Shown one piece after another: positions 18,850 through 30,596 of a DNA stretch of 64,000 nt. Every line of letters begins with the position of its first letter. Within the stretch, counting starts at the first letter, position 1. This DNA is from Salvia splendens (Eukaryota; Streptophyta; Magnoliopsida; Lamiales; Lamiaceae): assembly GCF_004379255.2 (NCBI RefSeq), contig NC_056049.1:14430063-14494062 (forward strand), written 5' to 3'. Both the position numbers and the translations under genes were made by a program. The notes beneath the pieces were generated by a model. The model was not told the origin of the DNA. It worked only from the letters and a program-made list of their open reading frames with translations, and searched no databases.

Positions 18850-21368
18850 ATGGTGAAGGCCGGTGGCGAGGTGCCGGAGGAGGAGGCCACAGGCGTTATC
18901 CATGCGTCACACACCCTCTATACGCCGGAATGGACCTTCTCAACGTTGGACCGGCCAAAAACAAAGAGGATAGGAACCCCATATCCGGTGAAATCACGGC
19001 AAACCCTCAAGCGTGCCGGCCTTGAAACGGGCTCGGAGGTGAGTAGGACTAAGAAGAGGATGATTTTGGAATTGGCGGACAACCTTGTCGCCGAACGTCA
19101 TGGTGAAGGGAGGAGGTCGCCGGAGGTTGAACATGCTTGTGTTGGGGAGATGCTGAACGCATTAGCTCAAATGGCTAATGAGGGAAGCGCGCCAACGGGT
19201 GATTTGGAGGAACCCGATTATGAGGGGGTCGCCGGAACTTCGCCGGCGCCGGCCAGCTGGAACGATGATGTAACACCCAAGGAGAGGGTGCTGGTCAACC
19301 ATCAGCACGTGGAAGGTACAAGGGTCCATGTGATTCCTTGTCTTGATGTGGGGGGGAAGAAAGTGTTGGCTCTCTTTTGGTAAGTGGCAATTTGAATTCC
19401 AATTCTACTCCATGTGCCACACACCCTCCTCCCATACCAATCGGCCATGGTGAAAACGAGGGGGACCGGCCTCCCGCCGCTCAGACGCCGGAAAACTAGC
19501 CGGAAAACATGGGGCCGCCGGTGGGAGCTTGGAAGGTGGCGAAACTACTCCACCACCAAGGGGGGTCGGGGAGCCGGGAAGGAGAATCAGCCTCGGACAT
19601 GCCCCTTAAGGCCGAGCCAATCCCCTTGGATGACACCAAGATTAAGGCCGTGGGGAAGGTCGGATGCTTGGAAGGCACACCATCCCTTACCTTCTCCGAT
19701 TCAGAAACGGATGTCCTCTCGGAGAAGTTAGGGCTAACCGTCGTTGGAAAATTCTCACACTCGCTCCCATCTTCCTCCCAAATTTAAAGAAGCATTGGAG
19801 GTTTGGGGTTAGTGGGTTCTTTCACTTGGAAATACTTGAACGCTAAGCACATTTTAATTCAATTCCAAGCGATAGCCGACTAAGCTAAGGTCTTAAATTG
19901 CCCCAATGGGAACCCCAATTGGTATGACGATATCTACCCGATGAGGGTGTTCAAGTGGGCGTCGTACTTTGATACATTCTTCGAGTCGCCGGTTGTTGCC
20001 GTTTGGTGTAACGTCATGGGAATCCCGGCGCATCTCTTTGAGGAATCGGCTCTCATGGCAATCGGTAAACTTCTAAGCAAGCCGCTACAAGCCGACCATG
20101 CCACAATCCATCAAAGCCGGCTCTCATTCGCGAGGATTTGTGTAGAGATTGACATCTCTACTTCCCCGACGGAAGAGATTATCCTTAATATCCGAGGCAA
20201 AGATTCAAGGTACAAAGTGGCATGGGACCGTATTCCATTGTTTTGCGCTAATTGCAAACATGTTGGGCATGAGGAATAGGATTGAAATGCAGCTGGAAGG
20301 AAGGCTCGGGTAGACACAAGGATCGCCGAGCAACATCCAAGGAGAACCACGCGAGCCATACCGCCAGACCATCCGACGTGAGTGGCGCCCAAAGGCGGAG
20401 GCTTGGTCTGGCGCTGCATCGACCTCTGGACATTTGGAGAAGGTTAAAGATTGTAACAACCACATGGAGAACACTGAGGGTACTTCGAGTGCGGGACCGT
20501 CAAAGCCAAGAGTAGCTAGTAGGAGGCAACCAAATGTGGATGGTGTCGAGGAAGAGGAAGGGAAAGGTACATGAGGGAGTTATGCACACCAAGGCTCCAC
20601 ACTTTGATGATTGGCATTTGAAGGAGAATGTTGCTACGGTGACGTTTGGGAGTGTTAAATCAGGTACAATTGACTAGGGCTGACAAATCGTGCGGATTGG
20701 GTCGTTATAATGTCAATCTGATAATGACCCAACCCAATAAGGCCTAACCTGAACCCGACCTGTTAAGGAAACTGTAAATCCGAACACGAACCCGACCTGC
20801 TACCTTCAAATCCGAACACGACCCGCACCCGACACGAACCCGTTATCGACACGATATAATATTGGTTGACACGACACGATAAAAATCCGAACCTGATATT
20901 ACACTATTAAAACCTAATATTACACTATTAAATCTTAATTTTTAACCTAATTTACACAATTAAAATTCGTTTTATACTATTTAAACCTAATTTATAAGAA
21001 ATTAAAAAATCAAAGTAATATATATTTTTTAAATAATAATAAAAATAATAATATTATTTCTTAATGGGTTACCCGTATCCGACCTGCATCCAACCCGAAC
21101 CCAACCCGAAATTATCGGGTTCTTAATGGGTCAACCCGATAAGGACACGAATCCAATAAGACTTGACCCCAACCCAATAATTTCCTGCGGATTCGTGTCA
21201 GATTATCGTGTCATGTCGAAAATTGGCAGCCCTACAATTGACTCAAGTTTTAGCTCCATGAATGTCGCATGTGGGCCCCCCAATCGGAAAATAGAGGGCC
21301 TCATCGAGGACCTGGATCCAGGAGGGTGTGTCCCTTGCGGAGGCATCCCTATTGCGGGCCTTAACTAG
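18850..21368 (+). pseudogene. N6 ORF1-like protein, multiply broken
   Basis: Start MVKAGGEVPEEEATGVI, basic RPKTKRIGTP, then SRTKKRMILELADNLV. The DUF4283 domain is spread over at least three frames (KLGLTVVGKFSHSLPSSSQI at about 19720, WASYFDTFFESP at about 19960, SRLSFARICVEIDIST at about 20120). The knuckle CANCKHVGHEE breaks at a stop at 20277-20279. The C-terminal tail is interrupted by the MITE, then ends GGIPIAGLN at 21366. The number of indels suggests an older copy than N3 or N8. Confidence 0.78.
20675..21234. mobile_element. hAT-type MITE, 560 bp
   Basis: The terminal inverted repeats begin TAGGGCTG, followed by a near-match (ACAA / CCAA). An 8-bp TSD CAATTGAC lies at 20667-20674 and 21235-21242. 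The interior is AT-rich, with many CCCGACC/GGGTCG-type words near both ends, and has no ORF of note. The 8-bp TSD and TAG-start termini fit the hAT superfamily; a transposase would have to be supplied in trans. It interrupts the N6 tail at the codons for SVPSG-like sequence. Confidence 0.85.
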
Positions 21369-21508
21369 GTGATAGACAAAGGTTTTGGGGATGCAAAGGC
21401 TGCATCAAATCGTAATAGGATTTTGAGAGTACATAGATAACTACCCTAGTTGTTAGGGAGGCCCGTGTTGTACTCTAATTTGTCATGCCTTGGCGAGTCG
21501 TCACTTTA

Positions 21509-23311
21509 ATCTTGATGAAATGGTGCACGACCTCATCAGTTCTCAGCAGCACATGCAGAACAACTTACAGTCGAACAATGACGTAGTCCACAAGCTTCAG
21601 GATGCTCAGCAAGAACAAAAGGCGGCAATGGATATGTTAGCAAGGCAGCTGTCACATATTGCTACTTCCTTAAGTGACATGCGAGGTAATGAGGGTAAAG
21701 TTCCTGCCTTAGTAAAACCGCCTGATAGGGGCATTATTAGCCAAATTACCTTAAGGTCTGGGAAGGGGTACGAAGGCCCAGCAATGAGACCGAAGGAAGT
21801 CACATATCCCACCGAGGGCAAGGAGACAGGGGGTATAACCTCTAGACCGAGGAACTTGGCTGCAAACAATCCCATGATTAAAGATGAACTCAGGGCAGGA
21901 GATTTGGAGAAACCATTGCCTGGAGAAACTGAACCATTTTTCCTTGATCCAGGGCCAGAGTTGGTAAGGGGGGAGGAGAAGAAAGAAGTCGAAGAATTCT
22001 CGGCCGGTAGCTCTACAAGAACAGGGAAGCGACCGAAACCATTCCCAAGCCGAGGGGAAGTAAAGAAAAAAAAGGATGAGCCGGTAGATTTTATGGACAT
22101 TTTTGGGAAGCTACAAATCAATCTACCATTCTTAAAGGCTCTGAAATTGTCAGTGTTTAGCAAGTTTATCAAGGAATTTATAGCTGGTAAGGCGAGACCT
22201 AGTGGAAAAATTTTGATAGGCGAGAATGTGTCCGCGGTAATTCAGAAGCGGAGGATGCCTTCAAAATGCAATGATCCAGGTATGTTTACTTTGCCCATCT
22301 CTATTGGTGATGTGAAAATCGAACATGCTATGTGTGACTTAGGTGCATCCATAAATGTGTTACCACTTTCTATATACAAGAAGTTAGTAGGGGTAGGCAT
22401 GGTGGACACAAAAGTTGTGATCCAATTGGCAGACAGGTCATGCATTTGTCCTGAAGGAGTGCTTGAGAACGTGATAGTAAAGGTATATGACTTCTTGTAC
22501 CCAGCTGATTTCCATGTGATTAGGATGAGTGATAGTGAGTTTGCAGAGTCTGGCGGAGTACTTTTAGGGAGACCTTTCCTACGTACCGCTAAGACTATCA
22601 TTGATGGCACCATTTGCCTTGATTACAATGGGGAGAAATATGCATTCAGCATAGATGAGGCAATGAAGAAACCTCTTGACGTTGAAAATTTGCATGCTAT
22701 AGATGTTATTAACCACTTGGTCCAGGAATATCTTGAGACCGAATTAATGCAGGAGCAGATTGTGAATTCTGAGATGAGTCATGCTATTGATAGAGAAGTA
22801 GCAGGGTGGTGTCAAGCAATGAAAACAAGTAAGTTATCAGATGAGGAGCTAGCCGAAGCAATTCTGGAATTCTGCACGAACCCGGAGCTAGCTAGATCAA
22901 GGAAGACACCTTATGTGGCGAGCATGGAAAGTTCTACTGAGTCTACGAAGGGAATAACAACTGAGTCGACAGAGAAAAATCCCTTACCCCAGGAAAAAGA
23001 TGTCCGCAAGAAAGAACTGAAAATACTTCCACCAGGTGTCAAGTATGCGTATCTAGAGGAGAATGAAACTTTCCCTGTGATTATTAACAGCAGCTTGACC
23101 GAGGGACAAGAAGATGAACTGCTGAAGGTAATTCGGAGGAACAAGAAGGCTATTGGGTGGACACTCTCTGATTTGGTAGGAATCAGTCCAGATTTGTGCA
23201 TGCATCACATTCGGCTAGAAGAGGGAGCAAAAGCCTGCAGAGATCCTCAACGCAAATTGAATCCTAACATGAGAAGGAGGTGCTGAAGGAAGTATTGAAG
23301 CTACTCTCCTC
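21509..23311 (+). pseudogene. Ty3/gypsy (Athila-like) fragment G1: end of gag, protease, RT start
   Basis: One open frame of nearly 600 codons runs to 23286. It holds a gag C-terminal region ending ITLRSGKGYEGP, a linker, and an aspartic protease with the catalytic DLGASINVLP followed by LGRPFLRTAKTIIDG. It then runs into the RT N-terminus (HHIRLEEGAKACRDPQRKLN), where it stops. The ITLRSGK and DLGASIN motifs are typical of the Athila/Tat lineage. The first codons visible at 21490 belong to N6, so the element is cut on the left, and an N fragment abuts on the right. No LTR is attached. Confidence 0.82.
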
Positions 23312-23511
23312 CTGTAGCTCACCACCGGACTTCCACTCCGGCGAAGAGAGGGGCTGCATCGTGTGAACCAAAGCCGCGGCCTCCCCCTCCGGTAGCTCAC
23401 CACCGGACTTCACCATGTATCGGATGCAACAATCACATTTCACCTCCCTCAAAGGGAGGTGAGGAAGAGTGGGCGAAATCTAGAGAGAAGGAGGAGCTTC
23501 TCTCTCAAAAC
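23312..23511 (-). mobile_element. N-family 5'-end fragment
   Basis: Minus-strand N 5' UTR with the CCTCCC...GGGAGG hairpin, the CT-rich 5' end (TCTAGAGAGAAGGAGGAGCT at about 23480) and the first ORF codons MVKSGGELPEGEAAALVHTM. A short internal repeat of the TAGCTCACCACCGGACTTC word (about 23314 and 23394) shows local rearrangement. It is closest to N8. Confidence 0.78.
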
Positions 23512-24016
23512 TTAGGACGGACTATCTGTCATATCCTTGACCTGGGAGTCTAGCGTTTCATTTTCAGTTTGATGTTTTTCTACGTGTGATATTGCAGAGC
23601 GTATTCACATGGGGCAGGGAGTTGAGGAGTAAAATTTTGGAGAGAGTTAGCACACCGGTTCGAATTTCAAAAGGTAACTTTATGGGGAGGCGTACGGTCG
23701 CTTGCGTCACGCCTGCAACCACCGGCAAAACCATCCTTTCCCATACCTACAGGCTATAACCGTGCTCTCTTTTTTATTTTCCATATCATACTCACTCTCT
23801 CTACGAAAAAAAAATCCCCAAAATTTTCTCTCTCAAATTCTCTCTCTAACCCTAATCAACGAATTTTTTTCTTCCGAGTTCTTGCGAAATTCTACAGATT
23901 CCGCCATGGAGAACACACAAAACACAGGAAGCACCTCTGGATCCGCCGAATCTAACGCAGCGTCGTTCATGGCCGATCTATTGCAGAAACTTGGGGGGCT
24001 AGAGGAGGCGGTGAAG
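23512..24016 (+). other. Unassigned leader-like sequence with a short ORF start
   Basis: AT-rich, CT-rich 5'-UTR-like DNA ending in a plausible ATG context at 23905 (MENTQNTGSTSGSAESNAAS), about 40 codons, then fused to scrambled gypsy sequence. It could be the leader and gag start of the neighbouring gypsy element or a captured plant gene 5' end. I do not recognise the peptide. Confidence 0.45.
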
Positions 24017-24057
24017 GCGTTCGATTACAGAGATTATTAACAGCAGCTTGACCAAGG

Positions 24058-24137
24058 GAAAAAGATCCCTTACCCCAGGAAATCCAAGGAAAAAGATCCC
24101 TTACCCCAGCTAGAGAAAAATCCCTTACCCCAGGAAA
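24058..24137 (+). repeat. Three imperfect copies of a 20-nt gypsy segment
   Basis: The word GATCCCTTACCCCAG, or close variants of it, occurs at about 24064, 24095 and 24118, whereas G1 has it once (about 22980). It looks like slippage or template switching at the G2 junction. Confidence 0.75.
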
Positions 24138-26816
24138 AAGATGTCCGCAAGAAAGAACTGAAAACACTTCCACTAGGTGTCAAGTATGCGTATCTAGAGG
24201 AGAATGAAACTTTCCCTGTGATTATTAACAGCAGCTTGACCGAGGGACAAGAAGAGGAACTGCTGAAGGTAATTCGGAGGAACAAGAAGGCTATTGGGTG
24301 GACACTCTCTGATTTGTTAGGAATCAGTCCAGATCTGTGCATGCATCATATTCGGCTAGAAGAGGGAGCAAAAGCCTGCAGAGATCCTCAACGCAAATTG
24401 AATCCTAACATGAGGGAGGAAGTGCTAAAGGAAGTATTGAAGCTACTCTCCCTAGGTATCATTTATTCCATACCAGACAGTGAATGGGTGAGTCCAGTAC
24501 ATATGGTACCAAAGAAGTCGGGAATACAGGTGGTTAAGAACGACAAGAATGAGTTGGTGCCCACTCGACTAGTTACTGGGTGGAGGATGTGCATTGACTA
24601 TAGGAAGTTAAATGAAGCGACTAAGAAAGACCATTTCCCTCTACCTTTCATTGACCAGATGTTGGAGAGGTTGGCGGGCAAGCAATAGGTTTGTTTTCTA
24701 GACGGATATAGTGGGTATTTTCAAATCTATGTGGATCCCGAGGACCAGGAGAAGACAACTTTCACGTGTCCCTTCGGAACGTATGCTTACAGAAGGATGT
24801 CGTTTGGTCTGTGCAATGCGCCAGGCACTTTTCAGCGGTGTATGATGAGTATCTTCTCGGATATCCTAGAGGATTGCATCGAGATTTTTATGGACAACTT
24901 CACTGTGTACGGGAATTCATTTGACTCATGTTTGGCAAGTTTGGATATAGTGTTGAGGAGGTGCCAGGAAAAGCATTTGGTTTTGAATTTCGAGAAATGC
25001 CACTTTATGGTCCCAGAAGGAATTGTCCTAGGGCATGTGGTATCAGAAAGAGGTATACAGGTAGACCAAGCAAAGATTGATGTGATCTCAAAACTGCCTT
25101 ACCCGACAAATCAGAAAGAAGTAAGAGGATTCCTAGGGCATACTGGATTCTATAGGAGGTTCATAAAAGATTTCGCAAAGATTGCTCAGCCACTCACTCA
25201 CTTGTTGCATAACGATGTCGATTTTGTTTTCGATGAGGAGTGCAAAAAGGCTTTTCAGCTGTTGAAGTATAGACTAGTAACTGCTCCCATTATTAGAGCA
25301 CTCGACTGGAATCTACCCTTTGAAATAATGTGCGACGAAAGTGATTACGCAGTAGGGACGGTGCTAGGTCAAAGAGTCGATGGGAAAAGCTATGTGATCT
25401 TTTATGCGTCAAAAACGCTCAATCAAGCCCAGAAAAATTATGACACCACGGAGAAGGAAATGTTGGGAGTTGTGTGCTCATTTGAGAAGTTTCGTCCGTA
25501 CTTGCTGGGGTCTAAGGCGATAGTTTTCACCGATCACGCTGCAATAAAGTACTTACTGGCGAAGAAGGAGTCTAAGCCAAGGTTAATCCGTTGGGTTTTA
25601 CTCTTACAAGAATTTGACTGAGAAGTCAGAGACAAGAAAGGAACAGAGAACAAGGTAGCCGACCACTTGAGTCGCATTTACCAGGGAGAAACAGACGAAG
25701 CAATACCTGATGCGTTCCCGGAGGAACTTCTATATTATCTGGAAAGTTCGCCTAGACATATCAATTGGGAAGAGATAATGGCAGTAACGGTCCAGGAGAT
25801 GCTGAAAAAGGAAAATGCCAGATAAACGCTAAGCCGTGGTTCGCAGACCTAGCAAATTACTTGGTCACCAGAGAAGTGCCCAGTTCCCAAGAAATTTCTC
25901 GGGCCCAGAAGATGAAACTTAAAAGCGAAGCCAAGTACTATTTTTGGGACGACCCGTATCTATGGAGGATGAGAGCTGACCAAGTAATTAGGAGATGTAT
26001 TCCAGAGTGGGAACAAAGGGATGTGCTGAATCATAGCCACGCTCTAGCGTGTGGAGGTCACTTTGGACCAAGGAAGACCGCAAGGAAGGTGTTAGTCAGC
26101 GGGTTTTACTGGCCTATATTGCATAAGGATGAGTTCGAATTCTGTCAGAATTGTGAAAGGTGTCAACAGACTGGGGGAATCTCCAAAAGAGATGAAATGC
26201 CGCAAGTCCCTGTCATCGTTTGTGAGATTTTTGACGTCTGGGGAATGGACTTCATGGGTTCATTTCCATCTTCATATGGGAATGCATACATACTTGTGGC
26301 GGTGGATTATGTTTCGAAATGGATAGAGGCAAAAGCTACCACATCTTACGAAGCTGGTGAGGTGCCAAAATTTCTTAGGGCTAACATTTTTAACAGGTAC
26401 GGTGTTCCTAGGGCTGTTATTTTGGATCAAGGAACTCACTTCCGGAACCGTACGATAGAAGCTCTGATGAAGAAGTATGGAGTCCACCACAGGTTGTGTA
26501 CACCTTATCATCCTCAGTCTAACGGCTAGGCAGAAATATCAAATAGGGAGATCAAAGCTATACTTGAAAAGACAGTGAATCCGTCAAGGAAAGACTGGAG
26601 TAAGAGGCTTGACGACTGACGCATTATGGGCTTACAGGACAACATATAAGACACCTATTGGGATGTCTCCGTACAGGTTAGTGTTCGGCAAGATGTGCCA
26701 CTTGCCAGTTGGACTGGAGCACAAGGCATACTGGGCGGTCAAGGAGATTAACATGAATCCTCAAGCTTGTGAGGAAGAGAGGAAATTGCAGCTCCAGGAG
26801 TTGGAAGGATTGAGGC
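24138..26816 (+). pseudogene. Ty3/gypsy (Athila-like) fragment G2: RT, RNase H, integrase
   Basis: The first 300 bp repeat the end of G1. RT blocks: [47 protein letters not shown] and the active site read as FMDN where FMDD is expected. RNase H has [18 protein letters not shown] and [10 protein letters not shown]. The integrase has an HHCC finger (HALACGGHFG...CQNCERCQ) and the catalytic GMDFMG, LDQGTHF and SNREIK. Stops lie at 24686, 25619 and 26527 (CAG to TAG), and there is a frameshift at about 26605. The gypsy sequence ends abruptly at the poly(A) of N7. No LTR, PBS or PPT was found. Confidence 0.85.
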
Positions 26817-29038
26817 TTTTTTTTTAATCAAACACACCCCAAAGGGCGGAGGGTTGAGGCGGACCCACACCTGTGCATTACCAAAACCATTGGTTACAAA
26901 CAAACATAAACCGAGTCGCCCAAAAGTGACGACTCGCCAAGGCATGACAAATTAGAGTACAACGAGGGCCTCCCTAACAACTAGAGGTGGTCATCTATAT
27001 ACTCTCAAAATCCAATTACCATTTGATACAACCTTTGTATCCCCAACACTTCTGTACATCACCTAGCTAAGGCCCGCAATAGGGATACCTCCGCTAGGTA
27101 CATGCCCTCCTGGATCAAGGTCCTCGATGTGGCGCTCTATCTCCCGGTTGGGGAGCCCACATGCGACACTCATGGAGCTAAAGCTCGCGTCATTCGCACC
27201 CGATGGGACACTCCCAAATGTCACCGTAGCAACATTCTCCTTCAAATGCCAATCATCCACGTGTGGAGCCTTGGTGTGCATATCGCCCTCATGCACTTTT
27301 CCTTTCCTCCTCCTCGACACCAATTGGAAGCCATCCTCATCCACATTTGGGTGACTCCTACTAGCCACTCTTGACTTTGACGATCCCGCACCCAATGTAC
27401 CCTCGATGTACTCCGCGTGGTTGTTACAATCTTTGGACTTCTCCAACTGTCCAATGGACGATGGAGTGCCATTCGCCTTTGGGCGCCACTCACGGTGGAT
27501 GAGATGCTCGGCGACCCTTGTCTCTACCCCTAGACTTCCTTCCTGCTGCATGGCAATCCTCTTTCTCATGCCCAACATGTTTACAATTATCACAAAACAA
27601 TGGAATACGGTCCCATGCCACTTTGTACCTCGAGTCTTTGCCTCGGATATTAAGGATGATCTCTTCCGTCGGGGGAGTAGAGATGTCAATCTCTACGCAA
27701 ATCCTTGCGAAGGAGAGTCGGCTTTGATGAATTGTGGCATGATCGGCTTGTAGTGGCTTGCCAAGGAGCTTACCGATTGCCAAGAGGGCCGATTCCTCAT
27801 AGAGATGAGCCGGTATACCTAATATGTTACACCACACGGCAACAATAGGCGACTCAAAGAACGTGTCAAAATCCGGCGCCCACTTGAACACCCTCATCGG
27901 ATGGCAATTAACATACCAATTCGGACTCCCATTAGGGCCATTTAGCACCTTAGCATAGTCGGCCACCTCTTGAAATTGGAGTAAAATATGCTTAGCATTC
28001 AAGTATTTCCATGCGAATGCTCCAACTAGCCCCATGCCACTAAGACTTTTTTGAATTTGGGTTGTGGACGGGAGTGAATGGGAGAACTTCCCGACAATAG
28101 CTAGCCCTAGCTTCTCCGAGAGAAAATCCGTTTCAAAATCGGAAAAGGAGAGCGATGGCGTACCTTCAAAAGAGCCGGTTGTACCCAAAGGCTTGGTCTT
28201 GCCGTCGTCCAAGGGGATTGGCTCGGACTTTCGATTTGGGGCCGATGAACCCTCCACGGCCCCGGTCCCCCCGCGGTTGGAATGATTCGTTGCCGCCTTC
28301 CATACATTCGCCGGCGGTGCCAGCGTTTCCGGCCAAGATTCCGGCGGTGCCAGCTTTTCCGGTGACGGCTCCGGCGGTTGTGCCACGGGGGCACGGTCTT
28401 CCATGCGTGCATCAGCCTCAAGGTGGAGGTAAGTAGCACATGGTATTGCTTGTGAGTACAAATTGTCATTTTCCCCATTTGGAGCAACACCTTCTTCCCC
28501 ATGCAAAGTGTTCTTTGTCTCTACCTCTTTTTGCAAGTCACATGATTCCAACACATCACATGCCACCCCATCATCTAGCCTAGGACCCATATGATGTATT
28601 GTACTTGCACCGGTTGGGTGGTGGTCCAGCTCACTCCGGCTCGCCGGTGCCGGCGAAATTCCGGCCACCTCCTCGGAGTTGAGCATTTCCATTGCAATCT
28701 TCTTCTTCTTTTCTTCCATCTTTGCTGTCGACTCCTTCATCGGCTCAACTACCTCCCGGAAACCGGATTTGACTGGTGGGTCCACTATGTCATCGTCCGA
28801 GATTCCGGCAGCAAAATACCGTTCATGGTCGAGAAGGAGTAAGTGACCCGTAGCTGCTTCGAAGGGGCCCGGCCTCACCATTTGAGCAAACGTTCTCATC
28901 GTATACCCATCGGAAGGCTGCTCTCCTTCCGGCGACGCCATCTCCTCATCATTTTTCCCGGCGAGTAGCTCCTCGGCCATTTCGAAGATCATTTTTTTCT
29001 TGATTCAACTAACCTCCGAAATAGTCTCAAGGCCTGTG
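26817..29038 (-). mobile_element. ORF1-only LINE copy N7 (first tandem unit)
   Basis: The poly(A) T-run starts at 26817. The terminal hairpin CGCCC-TTTG-GGGTG is at 26835-26848, followed by a full 3' UTR and the ORF from about 28992 down to 27063. The 5' end is missing: at 29038 the sequence jumps to the LINE L5 leader. The same junction occurs in the second unit at about 39698. Confidence 0.82.
27063..28992 (-). pseudogene. N7 ORF1-like protein, frameshifted after the zinc knuckle
   Basis: An open frame of 500 codons runs from MIFEMAEELLAG through the complete DUF4283 domain and knuckle CDNCKHVGHEKEDC. A 35-bp deletion near 27500 (relative to N1 and the copy at 50480) then shifts the frame, and the tail (IHREWRPKANG, GFQLVSRRRKGK, GIPIAGLS stop) continues in another frame. 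Upstream of 28992 the TGA of the SRIKKK junction is shared with N1. Confidence 0.82.
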
Positions 29039-29540
29039 CGGCATGGCCGGAAGGACGGAAGGTTGCTCGGGAGATAGTTTGGGCTCGGAACGGATGTTGA
29101 GGCAGGCGGGAGCCGGTGGGGGTGATGGTGGTTAGCGTGGGGCAAGTTGACGGTCGGCCGCCGACGAGTTGTGGGTTGGCGGAAGAAGGAATAACGTGGG
29201 ACAATAGGTGGAAGGCTCTTAGAGAGAAGGTGGAGCTTCTCACTCTAGGATATCTTGTACTGACCTCGAGGAGCCGGTTGTGATTGCTGTTCGTTTGAAT
29301 CGACGGGTTGAGGGAAGGTGTTGGAGATGGTACCGTACGGAGTAAAATGGGAGTGCGGCGAAGTTGGGAGCGGGTGGTTCGACGCCCGGTGGGGAAGCAA
29401 GCCTTGGGACGGATGGGTGGAAAGGGTGGCGTGGTCTCCGACTTGGTGTTCGCCGGAGTGGAAGGGTCGTGGGTGTGTAGGGGTGAAGGGCGGCGGATGT
29501 TAGGTTGGAGGATTGTTAGAGAGAAGGAGGAGCATCTCTC
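29039..29540 (-). mobile_element. LINE L5 and L6 5' leaders (unit 1 copy)
   Basis: Near-identical to 5009-5511. It includes the L5 5' hairpin at about 29215-29247 and the L6 leader. The bases 29501-29517 are the empty counterpart of the L3 insertion site in unit 2. L5 ORF1 coding sequence is gone except for the first codons. Confidence 0.78.
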
Positions 29541-30237
29541 AGAAAAATGCTATAGTTTTTCCTTCGTTCTTCGCGTTGTCGAACACGGGCTCGCCATTTG
29601 AATCCTTAGAAGCCACCGTCATGTCCGGTGAGGGGTGCGCTGGAAAGATTGAGCCCTTACATTTCACGGACTCGGAGGAGGAACCTCCATCCGTTCCGAA
29701 GATGAGTTTCTTCCTTAGTTGCTTGTCCTCCGGGTTGGCACGAACCTTTTTGGACCATTTCCTTTGGAGGGGGGTGCCGGAGTGCTCTTTCTAGTCACCG
29801 TCCGATTCTTCTTGTTCTTTAGTTTCAATTCTTTGGCCGAGATCTTCGAGGTTGCATCATCGCTCGAGAGGAAGACCATTTGTTGGTCCGGGATACTCCT
29901 CGCCTCCTCGAGGTCAGCGGGGCTGGGGAGGGGTGCGTTGGGGGATCCGGCATGGCCGGCCAAGAGGTGTCCTCGTGGGGCCGGTCGAGGGAGGTTTCGA
30001 TGTAGTTGGCTCTCGATTACCGGCCAAAGTTAGGTGCCAAGGTTCGGAGCTGCTAGGCGGGATGGGTGTTGGTGAAGACGGCGTGCGGAGGTGGGTGGGG
30101 GACGGAGCGGTTGGGAGCGGGGTGGGTCTAAGTCCGGCGGAGGAGCGAGCCTTGGGAGGGCAGGGAGGTGTTCGGAAGAGTTGTTAAACCGTGATGCAAT
30201 GAGGGAGGGATTTTAGAGAGAAGGAGGAGATTTTTGA
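29541..30237 (-). mobile_element. LINE L7 5' end (unit 1 copy)
   Basis: Near-identical to 5512-6205: ORF1 start at 29951-29953, the same early frameshift, DPEEARSIPDQ-like text in another frame, basic RKSTPAPPSKG, then the leader and partial hairpin ending near 30237. Confidence 0.78.
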
Positions 30238-30596
30238 ATAATCAATGGATCCATCTTCTTGTCCTTGTGCTGAAGTGACTCCGTGTTCGGTCGTGTGGGC
30301 AACATTGACACTTGGACGGCATCTCAATTTTCCGCCATTGGAGCTTCGAGTCTACTGGGATCCGGTTCGACAGGATGATATAGATTGGGATACGACGAAG
30401 GACCCGTTCGATATATTGATCCAAGAACCCCACGTATAAGGTTTGGCAGCGGACTCCCTAATTGATAATCTGGTTTGATCCACTTCCAGAGCTTGGAAAA
30501 CCTCGACCCGTTGGCTATATGATCAGCCAAGAACCTCGGTATGGTTGAACGCCACAAGAACTTGCTCAAAGTATCTTGATAAGTTCCAAACAAGTG
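30238..30596 (-). mobile_element. L8 zf-RVT fragment plus LTR-like insert, left part (unit 1)
   Basis: 30238-30374 carries the zf-RVT piece (LSNRIPVDSKLQWRKIE) and 30375-30596 the LTR-like insert, interrupted at 30597 by LINE L2. It continues at 37978. Confidence 0.7.
30582..30596. repeat. Left TSD of LINE L2
   Basis: AGTTCCAAACAAGTG, repeated exactly at 37963-37977. The uninterrupted site exists once at 6551-6565 and once at 48591-48605 in the paralogous copies. Confidence 0.93.

Larger units (their letters stand above)
18691..21508 (+). mobile_element. ORF1-only LINE copy N6 with nested MITE
   Basis: Plus-strand N element with its 5' end near 18691, ORF start 18850 and the stop of its final frame at 21368. 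The N-type 3' UTR continues to 21508, where gypsy sequence takes over. A 560-bp hAT-type element is inserted at 20675. The 3' hairpin and poly(A) are missing. Confidence 0.8.
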
